From contig JAKSZU010000025.1 in assembly GCA_026018925.1 (NCBI GenBank), positions 29,231,597 through 29,295,596 on the forward strand: a DNA stretch of 64,000 nucleotides. Direction: 5' to 3'. Origin of the DNA: Tupaia tana (taxonomy: Eukaryota; Chordata; Mammalia; Scandentia; Tupaiidae). Below the pieces are notes generated by a model. It was given only the letters and a program-made list of their open reading frames with translations, searched no databases and had not been told where the DNA came from. Below are positions 45,423-56,084 of the stretch, piece by piece (the first letter of the stretch is position 1; each line of letters opens with the position of its first letter). The position numbers and the translations under genes are program-made.

Positions 45423-45512
45423 TTTTCTTTAAGACCAGATCTCACCGTATCTGAGAATCTGCCTGGCTCTCCCAGCTGCACTGGAGGCTCATGCTGTCAC
45501 ACCCAGCTCCTT
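45423..45512 (-). mobile_element. 7SL-RNA-derived SINE monomer, reverse
   Basis: AAGACCAGATCTCACCGTAT, CCTGGCTCTCCCAGCTGCAC, TGGAGGCTCATGCTGTCACA and CCCAGCTCC follow the reverse Alu/FLAM order ('gagacagggtctcaccgt ... cctcccaaagtgctgggattacaggcgtgagccacc ... cccagct'). The middle part is shortened. Confidence 0.6.
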
Positions 45513-45524
45513 TGCTGAGTCAGG

Positions 45525-46454
45525 GTGTCGCCGTGCTGGCCAGGACCGAGACAGGGTGTCGCCGCGCTGGCCAGGACCGAGGCAGGGTGTCGCCGCGCTG
45601 GCCAGGACCGAGGCAGGGTCTGGCCGCGCTGGCCAGGACCGAGGCAGGGTGTCACCGCGCTGGCCAGGACCGAGGCAGGGTGTCGCCGCGCTGGCCAGGA
45701 CCGAGGCAGGGTCTGGCCGCGCTGACCAGGACCGAGGCAGGGTCTGGCCGCGCAGGCCAGGACCGAGGCAGGGTGTCGCCGCGCTGGCCAGGACCGAGGC
45801 AGGGTGTCGCCGCGCTGGCCAGGACCGAGGCAGGGTCTGGCCGCGCTGACCAGGACCGAGGCAGGGTGTCGCCGCGCTGGCCAGGACCGAGGCAGGGTCT
45901 GGCCGCGCTGACCAGGACCGAGGCAGGGTCTGGCCGCGCAGGCCAGGACCGAGGCAGGGTGTCTCCGCGCTGGCCAGGACCGAGGCAGGGTGTCGCCGCG
46001 CTGGCCAGGACCGAGGCAGGGTCTGGCCGCGCTGACCAGGACCGAGGCAGGGTCTGGCCGCGCAGGCCAGGACCGAGGCAGGGTGTCGCCGCGCTGGCCA
46101 GGACCGAGGCAGGGTCTGGCCGCGCTGACCAGGACCGAGGCAGGGTCTGGCCGCGCAGGCCAGGACCGAGGCAGGGTGTCTCCGCGCTGGCCAGGACCGA
46201 GGCAGGGTGTCGCCGCGCTGGCCAGGACCGAGGCAGGGTCTGGCCGCGCTGACCAGGACCGAGGCAGGGTCTGGCCGCGCAGGCCAGGACCGAGGCAGGG
46301 TGTCGCCGCGCTGGCCAGGACCGAGGCAGGGTCTGGCCGCGCTGGCCAGGACCGAGGCAGGGTCTGGCCGTGCAGGCCAGGACCGAGGCAGGGTGTCGCC
46401 GCGCTGGCCAGGACCGAGGCAGGGTGTCGCCGCGCTGGCCAGGACTGAGACAGG
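45525..46454. repeat. Minisatellite: exactly 30 units of 31 bp, grown from a 7SL SINE
   Basis: Unit GTGTCGCCGCGCTGGCCAGG plus ACCGAGGCAGG, with no indel in 930 bp. Three variants: A (GTGTCGCCGCGCTGGCC), B (GTCTGGCCGCGCTGACC) and C (GTCTGGCCGCGCAGGCC). Order read off: A A A B A A B C A A B A B C A A B C A B C A A B C A B C A A. The units resemble the reverse core of a 7SL SINE ('gagacagggtttcgccgtgttggccagg'), and SINE sequence continues on both sides. Extremely CpG-rich. Because 31 is not a multiple of 3, three units (93 bp) restore the frame and open frames appear on both strands (253 codons +, 394 codons -). Confidence 0.97.
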
Positions 46455-46560
46455 GTCTCGCTGCGTTGACCAGGTCGGCCTCCAGCTCACGTCCTCCTGG
46501 TGACCCGCTGAGTCACAGGACTTCCGGGATGCGCCGCTGCACCCTGCCCTCAGGCTAGGC
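46455..46560 (-). mobile_element. 7SL-derived SINE, remaining part, reverse
   Basis: Begins GTCTCGCTGCGTTGACCAGG, then TCGGCCTCCAGCTCACGTCC, TGGTGACCCGCTGAGTCACA and GGATGCGCCGCTGCACC, the reverse of the Alu-type 'gtctcgctctgttgcccagg ... cctcctgacctcaggtgatcc ... ggattacaggcgtgagccacc'. This is the parent of the minisatellite. Confidence 0.65.
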
Positions 46561-47678
46561 CAGGATTCCAACCCCGGCCCCCCATGTGGTCCCAGCCTGC
46601 AGAGGAGGAGTTTCAGGAGCACACACAGCAGCTGAGCTCGAGCCCTGGTTTTACAAAGAGGTTTACACAGCAAGTGCCGTCAAGAGCTATACTTATGCAG
46701 TATGCCATAATTTCACTGTTCTCCCTTCTATTCATTTATTATTTTCCCAAAACGATAAATTGTTTTAAAAAGGTAATTAGCCACTACAATAACTTTCTAG
46801 TTATTACCATATATATCATTTTATCTCTGTAGGTACGTTAAATCACATTGATTTAGTTGTTTACCTCCCATTTTGGGAGTCTTGTCCAGAAACAGGACAG
46901 TAATTTTTTCAAAAAGAAGAATTGGAATCATGTACCCTGTCAGTGGTGAGTTGTTGATGACCATAATCTGTGCTTAAAGGACAGAGACAAGAATGCCAAG
47001 GCAGTGTGTTAACATTGTTTACAATGCCCTGAAAATGCAATTTGTAACCAAACAGCATGGCACTGAACTCCGTCAAAGTGAGATTCCAGAAGTGTGGGAA
47101 GGACACTGACAGGCACTGTGCAGCACGAGAATCGGCTGCAAGGACAGAACGGCCCACGGAGGAGACTGCAGCCTCTGGGAGCACGAAGCCCGTGGAGAAA
47201 GACCTAGGCTGCGTCTGCAAATGGACGCATCGGGGGAAATGCCAGGACTGGAGGGAGAAGCCCACAAGGCTTGTTTGCGGTGCTCCCCGGTTCAGGGGAG
47301 CACTCTCCCAGTAAGGATGAAGCCTCGTGAGGAAAGAGATCAGAGATAGGGTCAGAAAGCCGGAGCTGGCCCACGTCCGCTTTACAGAATGGAGCAGCCG
47401 GTCCTGACTTCGCTCCAGCAGCAGGGGGCGCCTGTGCATGTGTTGTTCTCCTTCTGGGACACCGTGTTCCCACGTTTAATGGTATCTAGTATTTCTTGTA
47501 TATTACCCTCATTTTGGGGGGCTATTTTCTCAGTCTTCGTGGTGGATTTTACTAGTCCAGGGATTCTGTCTTCTACATCTGAGATTAAATTTCCTGTGTG
47601 ATGTAGTTTGCTAGATAATAAGAGCTGTAGTAATATTTGATACACATATTGATACTCTCATCCGCTTTTTCCCTTTTT
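46561..47678. other. Unassigned intergenic sequence
   Basis: Contains open frames up to 176 codons (minus, 46909-47439) without motif or splice context. The stretch 47455-47640 resembles L1/HAL1-type untranslated sequence only vaguely. Confidence 0.4.
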
Positions 47679-47905
47679 TTTTTTTTAAGTTTCTGCCATA
47701 GAGATCATGAGGGGGAAGTAAGAAATCATCCCATGTGGGATGGCCACACCATAATTCCTTCTCCTCCATTCTCCTTCTGGTATTTTAGGCACACACACAC
47801 ATACATATCTGACATCACTTTTAAGCTTCCAGTTCTGGGACTTGAACCTCAGCTGGCGATGTCTGAGTCCAGCACAATGTAACCATTATCCCACCTGCTG
47901 GCTCC
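47679..47905 (-). mobile_element. Type-1 SINE, reverse
   Basis: T run, TTTCTGCCATAGAGATCATG, body GGATGGCCACACCATAATTC, CTTGAACC at 47842, and TATCCCACCTGCTGGCTCCC as head complement. CT segment mostly deleted. Confidence 0.82.
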
Positions 47906-47959
47906 CCTCAAATAAATTCTTTGTGTTTTTTTTTTGGTAAATGCATTCTTTAAAATAAT

Positions 47960-48120
47960 TATTTATTTAATTGTATTTATTATTAGTGTTTTTAATTTGG
48001 TGAGAGAGAGAGACAGAGAGAAAGAGAAAGGGAAAGTGGGAAAGTGAGAAAGCAAACACCACGTCTGGAACTCAACCTCAGTTGGCCATGTGGGAGTCTA
48101 GCGCCCCAACCATAAAAATG
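47960..48120 (-). mobile_element. Short (type-2) SINE, reverse
   Basis: TTTTAATTTGGTGAGAGAGA, a purine run, AGAAAGCAAACACCACGTCT, AACTCAACCTCAGTTGGCCA and GGGAGTCTAGCGCCCCAACC: the reverse of the short type. Confidence 0.75.
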
Positions 48121-48389
48121 TTTTAGAAACCACTGCAAAGTACAAGACTTTGAACTGGTTGCTAATTGTCTCTGTGATGAAATTTGTGTACATAATAAGG
48201 AACAGAATTTAAGCTGACTATATCTTTGATTCTTTTCTACTCTGGTTTTTTATGAGCAAGCCTATCATTCTACATCTGAAAAGTAATTTCCCCTAAATTC
48301 ATCTAAAAAATGCACATTTGAAAATAGGAGAACTAACACACAGCACTGTGCGCCAGGCTCTGGGAGGGCAATCGACCACCACGCTCCAT

Positions 48390-48540
48390 GGCGGGACACT
48401 ACTGCTCTCCCTCCTTAAGGAGGAAGCAGAGTCAGATACATAAGCAATTGTCAAATAAGGAGAGGTCACATTGTGAAGCAGTTGGGGATTTAAAACCAAG
48501 GTCTGGCTGACTGTAGAACTTCTTCCTACTCTTTTACATT
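48390..48540 (-). mobile_element. MIR SINE fragment, reverse
   Basis: GGAAGCAGAGTCAGATACAT, AATAAGGAGAGGTCACATTG, TTAAAACCAAGGTCTGGCTG match the reverse MIR ('aaggtcacacagc.. gattcaaacccaggtctg'). Confidence 0.6.
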
Positions 48541-48639
48541 AGCATTCTGGAGCATAACATGAATTTATGTTCGGGTTTTTATGTGACTTTTATGTGTATT
48601 TATATGAAATAGCCTGCTTTATTTTCTTTCAGAGGTCCC

Positions 48640-48775
48640 AGGGTCTTGCCAATTATCACCATTAGCTTCTATATCCCAAGTGTCCAGTACAATACCAGGT
48701 ACATGGAGGCATTCTGTAATAACTTGTGTAAAAAAGACGGGCTAAATGAAATCAGTGAATGAATGAATGACATGG
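48640..48775 (+). mobile_element. Ancient MIR/L2-type 3' end
   Basis: GTCCAGTACAATACCAGGTA ... GGCATTCTGTAATAACTTGT ... GTGAATGAATGAATGACATG follows the 'cagtgcctggcacatagtaggcgctcaataaatg ... gaatgaatgaatg' pattern. Confidence 0.6.
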
Positions 48776-49403
48776 AGGAACATATCCCATGCCAACTGCA
48801 AAGCTACTTTTTTTGTTAAAACAGAAACTCTCCCACTCTGAATTTTGATTTTGCCATAGGAAAAAAAAATCCAATATAAGCCTTCCTTCAGTTGTATATT
48901 GCACTGAATACAGAACCAAAACATGCATTTAAATCACTTATATCTAACTTTTTATGATGCCACTGGGAATGGTGTTCTTTTTGCATTTGCAGTTAAAGGG
49001 TAGAACAGATGGTGGGAGTTTAGTTTCAAGTGATGGGCCCATTAAAATAACTTTGGCTGTTGAGTGATTGTTCACTCTGAAGGCGCTATTCATTATAGAG
49101 TTTGTAAGCTTCAAAATATTGGGGAAGGGAGTAGGGCTTTGGGAGATGTTGCTGTATCAATAGATTTGCTGGGGTAGGACTTCAGACTCACACACCCTAT
49201 CTCTGAAAATAAGGAGTAAGAGCCTGCTGGAAGCTTTGCTAAATAGGATGCTTGTTCCCTGGAGCACCCCATCTGGGAAGAGCCCTTGCAGAGACCTGGG
49301 TTCAGGAAGTAAAGCCCAGGAGAACAAGTGCTGAGCTCCTTTTCTGTCTTCTATGAGTGCCTGTATTTGACCAAAAATTTTTATAGTTACAAAAATAAAT
49401 GCA
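48776..49403. other. Unassigned intergenic sequence
   Basis: No gene or repeat recognised. Confidence 0.45.
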
Positions 49404-49675
49404 GGGGCTAGCAGGTTGTTTAGTGGTTGGGACTCTGGACTCCCACATGGTTGACAGCAGTTCAAATCCCAGGACCAGTAGCTTGAAAATCACGCCAGGT
49501 ACATGTGAGTACATGCCCAAAATCCCAGGAGGAGAATGAAGGAGAGGGGATTATGGCATGGCCATCACCCCTGGGAGGTAATTTCTCACTTTCCCTCTCT
49601 CTGTCTCTCTCTGGTGAGCATACACACCCTATCACAAACACATTAATAAATAAATAATTAAATAAATAAATAAAT
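49404..49675 (+). mobile_element. Type-1 SINE with AAAT tail
   Basis: Head GGGGCTAGCAGGTTGTTTAG, B box CAGTTCAAATCCC, body AGGAGGAGAATGAAGGAGAG, CT-rich segment, decayed end CCTATCACAAACACATT and AAAT units at 49642-49674. Confidence 0.88.
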
Positions 49676-49754
49676 GTAAAGACAAGATCTAAGAGGAGGA
49701 ACTATAAATGTCAAAATCATAGTGAAAGAATTTGGCTGGCAGTCAACTGCAAGA

Positions 49755-50255
49755 GGGTCTGTGATGGTCAGTGTTGGGACTGACTTAACTTGACTGGACT
49801 GAGGAATTCCTAGACACATGATAAAGCATTATTCTGGGTGTTTCCAGAAAAGATGAACTTTTGAATCTGAGCAGACTAAGTGTGGAAGGTCTGCCCTCAG
49901 TGTGGTTGGCACCATCTGACTAACACAGGGCCGGGAGAAAAGAAACACAGAAGGTGGGTGAGTCTCTTCTGCTGCCTTTGCTCACCTGCCTCAGTCTCCA
50001 GGGTTTACACCAGCGGCCCTGGATTCTCAGGCTCTTGGAATGAACTATGAGTTACTTCGTCAGCTTTCCTGCCGCTGAGCCCTGCCAACGTGGACCAAGT
50101 CACATTTTCAAAATCTCAGGACCACGGCTCAAAGATGGACCACGTGCAACTTCTCAGCCTCTATAATCGTAGACCCAGTGACCCCAGAAAGGCCCTCTCA
50201 TATATCTACGTGGATCCTATGGGTCCCGTCTCCCTAAAGAAACCCTGACACCAAG
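49755..50255 (+). mobile_element. Ancient LTR-like repeat
   Basis: Starts TGTGATGGTCAGTGTTGGGA and CTTGACTGGACTGAGGAATT, resembling an old LTR-like repeat ('tgtgatggttaattttatgtgtcaacttgactgggc'). It ends CCCGTCTCCCTAAAGAAACC near 50238 ('ctgtttctctggagaaccctgac'). Likely the same superfamily as 55505-56075. Confidence 0.55.
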
Positions 50256-50394
50256 GCAACAGCACCCAAGTCCATACAGGAGCTGGCCCTTCTTATCTAA
50301 GGAGCTATCTCACACTTCACTCCGTTTTGCTGGCCAACTGCAGAGTGGGATGTGCACCTGGGTTGAGACATCTGTGTTCCACAGCAGAGAATTC

Positions 50395-50480
50395 AGGTGC
50401 ATCAGCTCATTTGATCTGATCAACAACCCAGTGATATAACACGGTCTTCGTTGTACATTAGACAAACTCCTGAGCCTGCC
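50395..50480 (-). mobile_element. MIR/L2-like fragment
   Basis: GCTCATTTGATCTGATCAAC then AACCCAGTGATATAACACGG matches the 'ctcatttaatcctcacaacaaccctatgaggtag' pattern. Confidence 0.5.
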
Positions 50481-51254
50481 CAGTATTGTACATGCTCATG
50501 GGATAGAATATGATTTTTTGGTTCATGAACACAATGTGCAGCCCAAGGCAGGGCTACTAGCATAGCCCCCTCACACCCACTCATCTTCACTCTGTGCAGG
50601 GAACATTCAGACACTCTCCTGGGTACTCAAAGAGTGCCGGTAAGTTGTTAACTGTGTCCACTCCATTGCGTTCTATAATACTAGGCAGTGCTCCTCCTGA
50701 CTACCTGTAGCTTCATAATTGAAGCTTCCTCGTGTGTCTCCTGCCATTAGATTTCGAGCTGTATGAAGACAGACACTGTCTTATCTGCCATGGATTCCTT
50801 GGCATCTCAAACCATACTGGAACATTCCAGAAATATTCCTTGAATCTCAGTATTGAAACCAGGCCTCTGAATCCTGAGCTTTTCCTCCTTGACACACAGC
50901 TGTAGCACATAGTGTTAAAAACACGCGTGCACATATTGGGACGGGTCTATTCATGATAAGCCAAGGAGGCAGCCATTTAGCATCGCTAAGCACGGAGCAT
51001 TTACTCCAATGGCCTGACAAGAGTATTTTGATGAAGGATGTGTCAGGTTTTTTTTAACAGCAATGCCAAGTGATTTCTTAATTAACTCACAGGTACTGTC
51101 AGTAGAAAAGTCCAGTGTTGATTATAAATGAGAATTAAAGTTGGAGAACTGCTTCCTCCGGGATTTTAAAAGTACTTTTTAACTATTACACAATCAAGGT
51201 AATCATTTGGTAAGGTATGTACAATGTCTACTCAGTGCATTTTTTTTAATCTCA
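50481..51254. other. Unassigned intergenic sequence
   Basis: No gene or repeat recognised. Confidence 0.4.
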
Positions 51255-51420
51255 GACATTGTAATTTTCATCTCTAGAATTCTGATTGGAGTCTTCCTAA
51301 TATGTCTTCTGTGTTTCTACTTAACATGTTCAGCCTTCCACTTCGCTTCACAAACATGGATACAGATGTAAAAACTTTTTGGAAATGTAAGTCGTTTATT
51401 TTCTTCTTTCCCTGAGCTGA
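51255..51420 (-). mobile_element. Possible old LINE-1/HAL1 fragment
   Basis: TTTCATCTCTAGAATTCTGA then TTGGAGTCTTCCTAATATGT resembles 'tttcagttctagaatttctatttggttctt' of old L1 5' parts. Confidence 0.35.
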
Positions 51421-51632
51421 GTGCAGATGCTCCTCTCTGCCCTGTGCTGGTGGTTCCCTCAGGCGGCTGCAGACAGATGAGGAAGCACAGCACAGGCGGG
51501 GTTCACCCACAGCCTGATGCTCCCAGAGGCTGCCTCACCTGGCTCCCGCCCCAAGGCCTGGTAATCCAGAACGTGGTCTCTTTGGCGATCACGGCTACAG
51601 CATCCCACGTTCTTAGAAGTTATTTGGAAATG

Positions 51633-51892
51633 TGGGACCAGCAGTTGGTGTAATGGCTATGTCGCTGGACTCCCATGTAGTCGAGTGTGGTTTGAGTCCT
51701 GGACCCGGTGGCTTAAACTCATGCCAGGCATGGTGCATGTGTGCCCAAGATCCCAAGAGGGGAATGGAGGAGAAGGGATTGTGGGGTGGCCATCCCCCTG
51801 GGGGTGATTTCTCACTTTCTGTCTCTCTGTCTCTCTCTGTCTTTCTGGCGGGCGCACACACCCTATAGCAAAAACCTCTCAAAAAAAAAAAA
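51633..51892 (+). mobile_element. Young type-1 SINE with 18-base target-site duplication
   Basis: Exact flanking repeat AGAAGTTATTTGGAAATG at 51615-51632 and 51893-51910. Full-length, close to the other young copies, short A tail. Confidence 0.96.
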
Positions 51893-51910
51893 AGAAGTTA
51901 TTTGGAAATG

Positions 51911-52241
51911 GCTGTCTGGAAGTCTTCCACTGTGGTCTTGACTATGTGAGTCCTCTGCAATCCCATCTCCTGGACGGCCACCCAAATCCTTTCCATCCTC
52001 TCCCTGGGGATCAGTGCTGGGTCCATGTCAGTTCCCTTCGAGAGTGAGACCGGGTTTAGCCAAGGCCGGCAGGTCAGGCTCTCCTCTTCCCCAGGGAGAA
52101 AGCCATGCTTCTGATGTCTCTGTCTCCTGCCGTCTCTTTCCACCCAATCACCCTTGGTGTGGAGTCTAAGAAGAGGATGTCCAGTGGGGAGGGAGGCCAT
52201 GGCAGCTAAATTGAGGTACTCCTCTTGTAAGAACTGGTTTA
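51911..52241. other. Unassigned intergenic sequence
   Basis: No gene or repeat recognised. An open frame of 100 codons on the minus strand (51898-52200) lacks motifs. Confidence 0.4.
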
Positions 52242-52515
52242 GGGGCCAGCAGGTGGCATAATGGTTAAGGTGCTAGACTCCTACATGACTGACTGCTGTT
52301 TGAGTCCCGAACCTAGTGGTTTGAAACATGCCAGGTGCGTGCATGTGTGTTCCCAAAATCTCAAGAGGAAGATGGAGGAGAAAGGATTTCAGCACAGCTA
52401 TTTCCTCTGGAAGGTGATTTCTCTCTTTCTGTCTCTCTGTCTCACTCTGTCTCTCTGCCAGCACATGTGCCCTAAAGCACACACACACAAAAAAAAAAAC
52501 CTCTAAAAAAGAAAA
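52242..52515 (+). mobile_element. Type-1 SINE
   Basis: Head GGGGCCAGCAGGTGGCATAA, A box TGGCATAATGGTTAAGG, B box GTTTGAGTCCC, CT-rich segment and (CA)n plus A tail replacing the usual end motif. Confidence 0.9.
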
Positions 52516-52529
52516 AAAGCTGCTTTAGG

Positions 52530-52830
52530 TATGGTTTTTTATGATTTTCTGTGGCAATAATCTGTAAAGAAATTCCTCATTCTCCTGGAAAAGATTTTGT
52601 CTGACGACATCCGCGTGTTTGCGAACCTGCCCCTTTAAGTGCCTTCCGTAAGACTCCCGGTTGCCAGGTATCCAGTCTCCCTGCAGTAATTTTTTGGGTC
52701 CGAATCCTGTCATCTGGGTTATTTCTGGGTCTGTTTCAATTGATTAATGCTTCTCCTAATCATGGGTCATATTTCCTGCCTCTTTAAATGTCTGATTATT
52801 TTTTATTGGATGCCCACTTCTGCGGGAGGA
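52530..52830 (-). mobile_element. Possible old LINE-1 untranslated region
   Basis: CCTAATCATGGGTCATATTT, CCTGCCTCTTTAAATGTCTG and ATTATTTTTTATTGGATGCC match a stretch often seen in old L1 5' regions ('gggtcatattttcctgcttctttgcatgcctggtaattttttattggatgc'). Confidence 0.5.
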
Positions 52831-53800
52831 CCCTCTGTCGTGAGTGCCTTGCCAAAGCTCAGGAGTCCTCCGGGGAGCCGGCTCAGCCCCACACTCACCC
52901 ACTACAGAATGAGACCCGTGAGGTGAGGCCTCTGTGAGCTGTAACAGGCTGGGACTGGGGAAGTTTAAGTGAACGTGTACCCCAGGCCCCTCCAGGTCAC
53001 GAACAATCACCCACCCCCAAGGGGGAGCATTTTCCTCACATTTTTAATGCTGTTTCAAGAACACCTTACATTTCAGTTCTGATCTGTATCTTATCGGCTG
53101 GATTTCTTCTCAATTCAACCCAATTTTAACCCCAATGTTATTTTTTCCCATTATGCCCATAAATGGAAGCAAATCTTACCATCTAGTGTAAATGCAACTG
53201 TTTTTCTCTCTTCTCTGTCCTCATTTTAGATGAGAATCTTCTTTCGTCTCTTTTTATTAACAACACTGCCCCCTTCCTGCACCCAGCTGGGCGCCGTCCT
53301 CTGCTGTGTTTGTCCCTCACTCCATGATCTGTCCTGTTTCTTCAGGGAGCCCCTGCAGAGATATTTTCATAGATAATCAAATTATAGGTCAAATTCATCA
53401 AAGGAATGGCATGCAGGTATATTTTTTACGAACATTTAGACGAATGCAGTAAGTAACACATTCTTTTTTTTAAGTAGGAGCTTTGGTAAATAATGATGCT
53501 CTTTGGTAAAGAAAACTAAAGGAACATAGCTTCAGAGCATGCCAAATCTCCTTGTCATGCTATAAAGCCGTGCACCATTATGATGGCCACATGTAGACGT
53601 TAGATATCATGTAACATTTTTAGATATGTTGCAGCTGTGTCCACAAGTGTGTTTTGGGTGCCTGGTAAAAGACACACACTGAGCCAGGCACAAGGATCCG
53701 GAGACAGCAGAAGCTGGTATTTCCACGGAGAGAGAAAAGGCAGACACAAAGCATGTGAGCACATTATTTCAGCGTGAAAATAGAGAAAGTCTGGTAGTTG
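52831..53800. other. Unassigned intergenic sequence
   Basis: No gene recognised. Contains a single-copy A/T-rich part at 53360-53660. Confidence 0.4.
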
Positions 53801-54054
53801 GACCAGCAGTTGGCGTAACGGCTATGTTGCTGGGCTCCCATGTGGTCTATCACGGTTTGAGTACCAGATTTGGTGGCTTAAACTCACGCCGGGCGCATGT
53901 GCGTGTGTACCCAAGATCCTGAGAAGAGAATGGAGAAGGCATTACAGAGTGGCCATTCCCTCTGGGTGGGGGGTGATTTCTCACTTTCTGTCTCTCTGTT
54001 GCTCTCTGCCCTATAGCAAAAATCTCTCAAAAGTAAAAAAAAAAAAGGAAAGAG
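53801..54054 (+). mobile_element. Young type-1 SINE with 19-base target-site duplication
   Basis: Exact flanking repeat AGAGAAAGTCTGGTAGTTG at 53782-53800 and 54055-54073. The element starts exactly at GACCAGCAGTTGGCGTAACG, so this copy fixes the true 5' end of the type. It lost part of the 3' CT segment. Confidence 0.96.
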
Positions 54055-54179
54055 AGAGAAAGTCTGGTAGTTGCCGCCGTGGAGGGCTGTGCACTAGTCC
54101 GGGCAGTGATGGGTCCGCCTGGCCGTCAGACACTGTGGATCGTGATTCACATACAGCAGCCCCTTAGTCCATGGGCCAA

Positions 54180-54310
54180 CCAGGCAGAGTAAGATTACGA
54201 CCTCATTTTGTAGAAGAGAAAACAGAGGAACAAGTTAAGTAGATGTCTGAAAATTATCCAGATACAGTGTGGCAGAATGAGAGAGAAAAACTCTCTTTGG
54301 CTCCAAATCA
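54180..54310 (-). mobile_element. MIR-like fragment, reverse
   Basis: ACCTCATTTTGTAGAAGAGA, AACAGAGGAACAAGTTAAGT and AATTATCCAGATACAGTGTG fit the reverse MIR order ('cattttacagatgaggaaactgagg .. aagtaacttgcccaagg'). Confidence 0.55.
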
Positions 54311-55063
54311 AAATTTACCCCTCCTTGTCGCAAGGCTGGAGATGGTGTAGTTTGGAAGGATAGAGCAGTGGACCAGAGTCTGCCTGGGTACAGGGAGGCG
54401 AGAGTGGGGTTTTGAAGAAGACCGAACTACATCTTAAATGTTGATTGCAGAAGGAAGGGGAGATGGGGCATCCTGGGAAAACCTGAGCAAGGAACAGTAG
54501 CGGCTTTGGCCCACACTCAACAGCGTGCATTGAAGACCAAGTTCAGAGCGGCACCGCTACGGGGAGAAGAGCCGGGGTCTTGTAAGCCTCACTAGGCAGG
54601 GTGGGCTTGGTTCTGAGAGCACGCAAGCCTTAGAGCCCGCAGGTCGGCGTGGTTTGAGCTGGGCTTTGGGAATCACAGCCAGCCAACTGGAGAGAGGACT
54701 GGGTGAGGCAGGGCTAGGAATCAGATTCCGTGGGAAGGAGTCGTCAGGAGGCGCCCAGCTTGTGAGAAGCTCCTCCTTGCTCAAGTTGTCTCTGATGGTT
54801 CAAACTGACAGTTCCATCATGGCCAGCTGTTGTCAGTCACAGCTGGTGACACCACCCTTCTCCCGTGCCCCAGCCCCAGCCCAGCATCCGCACCGGTCTT
54901 GCTCCTTAGGCTTGGAATCCAGTCTTACGGGGCTGACTCCTGCCACTGCATTCCAGGTCACCTGGGACTGGCCAGCCTGCACTGCTTACTGAGACCAAGG
55001 GTCACCTCTGACTTGTTCAAGTCCTTGTGCATTTTTTGGTTTACCCAGGGTCTCTCTCTTTTT
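54311..55063. other. Unassigned intergenic sequence
   Basis: No gene or repeat recognised. The 110-150 codon frames at 54654-55285 are not supported by motifs, and the longest reads into the SINE. Confidence 0.4.
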
Positions 55064-55309
55064 TTATTTTTTGGGAGAGGTTTTTGCCAGAAAGAGAGAG
55101 ACAGAGACACAGAAACAAGAAGTCACCCCCCTGGGGCGGGGGGGCGGGGGGCCACGCCGCAATCCCTTCTCCTCTATTCTCCTCTCAGGATCTTGGGCAC
55201 ACACGCACACGTGCCGGGCATGAGTTTAAGTCACCAGGTTGGGGACTTGAACCACGGTCGACTACATGGGAGTCCAGTGACATAGCCATTATGCTAACTG
55301 CTGGTCCCT
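55064..55309 (-). mobile_element. Type-1 SINE, reverse
   Basis: GAGAGGTTTTTGCCAGAAAG, purine run, G-rich tract (55135-55150), body, GGGGACTTGAACCACGGTCG and ATGCTAACTGCTGGTCCC. Full length. Confidence 0.92.
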
Positions 55310-55504
55310 CTCTTTTCTTCTTTATCTGAAGAACCACCCTTCATGGATCAAGATTTATCTCTTTGCTAACTTCTAGAAAGAGTTACTCTTCCCAAGCCTG
55401 CTATGGAAGTTTTCTCTCTAATATCACATTTTACATGTTATTAGATCACTCCTCCCCTTTTTCTAAATTTCATTATTTATACCCAGAGTTCCTATTTCCA
55501 TAGC

Positions 55505-56075
55505 CACTTCATGGACATGCATGTGTGATGGTTGCTTTCGTACATCAGCCTGACCAGGGTGAGGGGTGCCCAAATAACTGGTAAAACACCACTTCTGGGT
55601 GTGGCTATTTTCTGAAGAAAGGACTAACATCTGTGTTAGCGACTGATTCACTCACTCCTTCAGGAAGCTGCACCCCTGGGCATTACCTGGCCTAGGGCCT
55701 GGAAGGAGCAGAGAGCAGAGAAGAGATTAGCATTTGAATCAGTGACTGAGTGACCCCTGAACAGAATGGAGGGGAGGGAGGAGGGCAGATTCATTCTCCT
55801 CTGAACTGAGAGGAACCGTCACCTCTTGCCCACCCTGACCCTTCTCCACGCTTGGCTCTCCTGCCCTCAGACCCACACCAGACTCTCCCATTACGGACTT
55901 TCCTGGTTCTCAGTCCTTCAGCTTGGACTGAGCTACCCCACTGCCTTCCTGTCCCTGCTGACCACAGACCACTGGACTCCTCAGCCTCCGGGATCATGTG
56001 AGTAACTCCTTCAAAACAGCTTTTTCTACATATCTATCTCCTGTTGGTTCTGTTTCTCTGAAGAACACCAACACA
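55505..56075 (+). mobile_element. Ancient LTR-like repeat
   Basis: TGTGTGATGGTTGCTTTCGT, GCCTGACCAGGGTGAGGGGT, GCCCAAATAACTGGTAAAAC, TTCTGGGTGTGGCTATTTTC, then near the end ATCTCCTGTTGGTTCTGTTT and CTCTGAAGAACACC. This is the layout of an old mammalian LTR-like family ('ggttaatttta... gtgcccagatatttgg... cctattggttctgtttctctggagaacc'). Confidence 0.65.
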
Positions 56076-56084
56076 GTAAGCAAA

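Noticed and set aside
45525-46454. CRISPR-like array (regular repeats of 31 bp)
   Set aside because: Units are head-to-tail without unique spacers and the host is a mammal.
45491-46503. Several long plus-strand open frames (up to 253 codons) with RWPGPRQG-type repeats
   Set aside because: They are translations of the 31-bp minisatellite. All three frames are open in turn, and there is no conserved protein or gene structure.
46909-47439. 176-codon minus-strand frame, considered as a pseudogene
   Set aside because: Composition is Leu/Ser-rich as in random translations, competing frames overlap it on both strands, and no family resemblance was found.
54830-55285. 151-codon plus-strand frame
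   Set aside because: The last third is SINE sequence and the rest has no motif.
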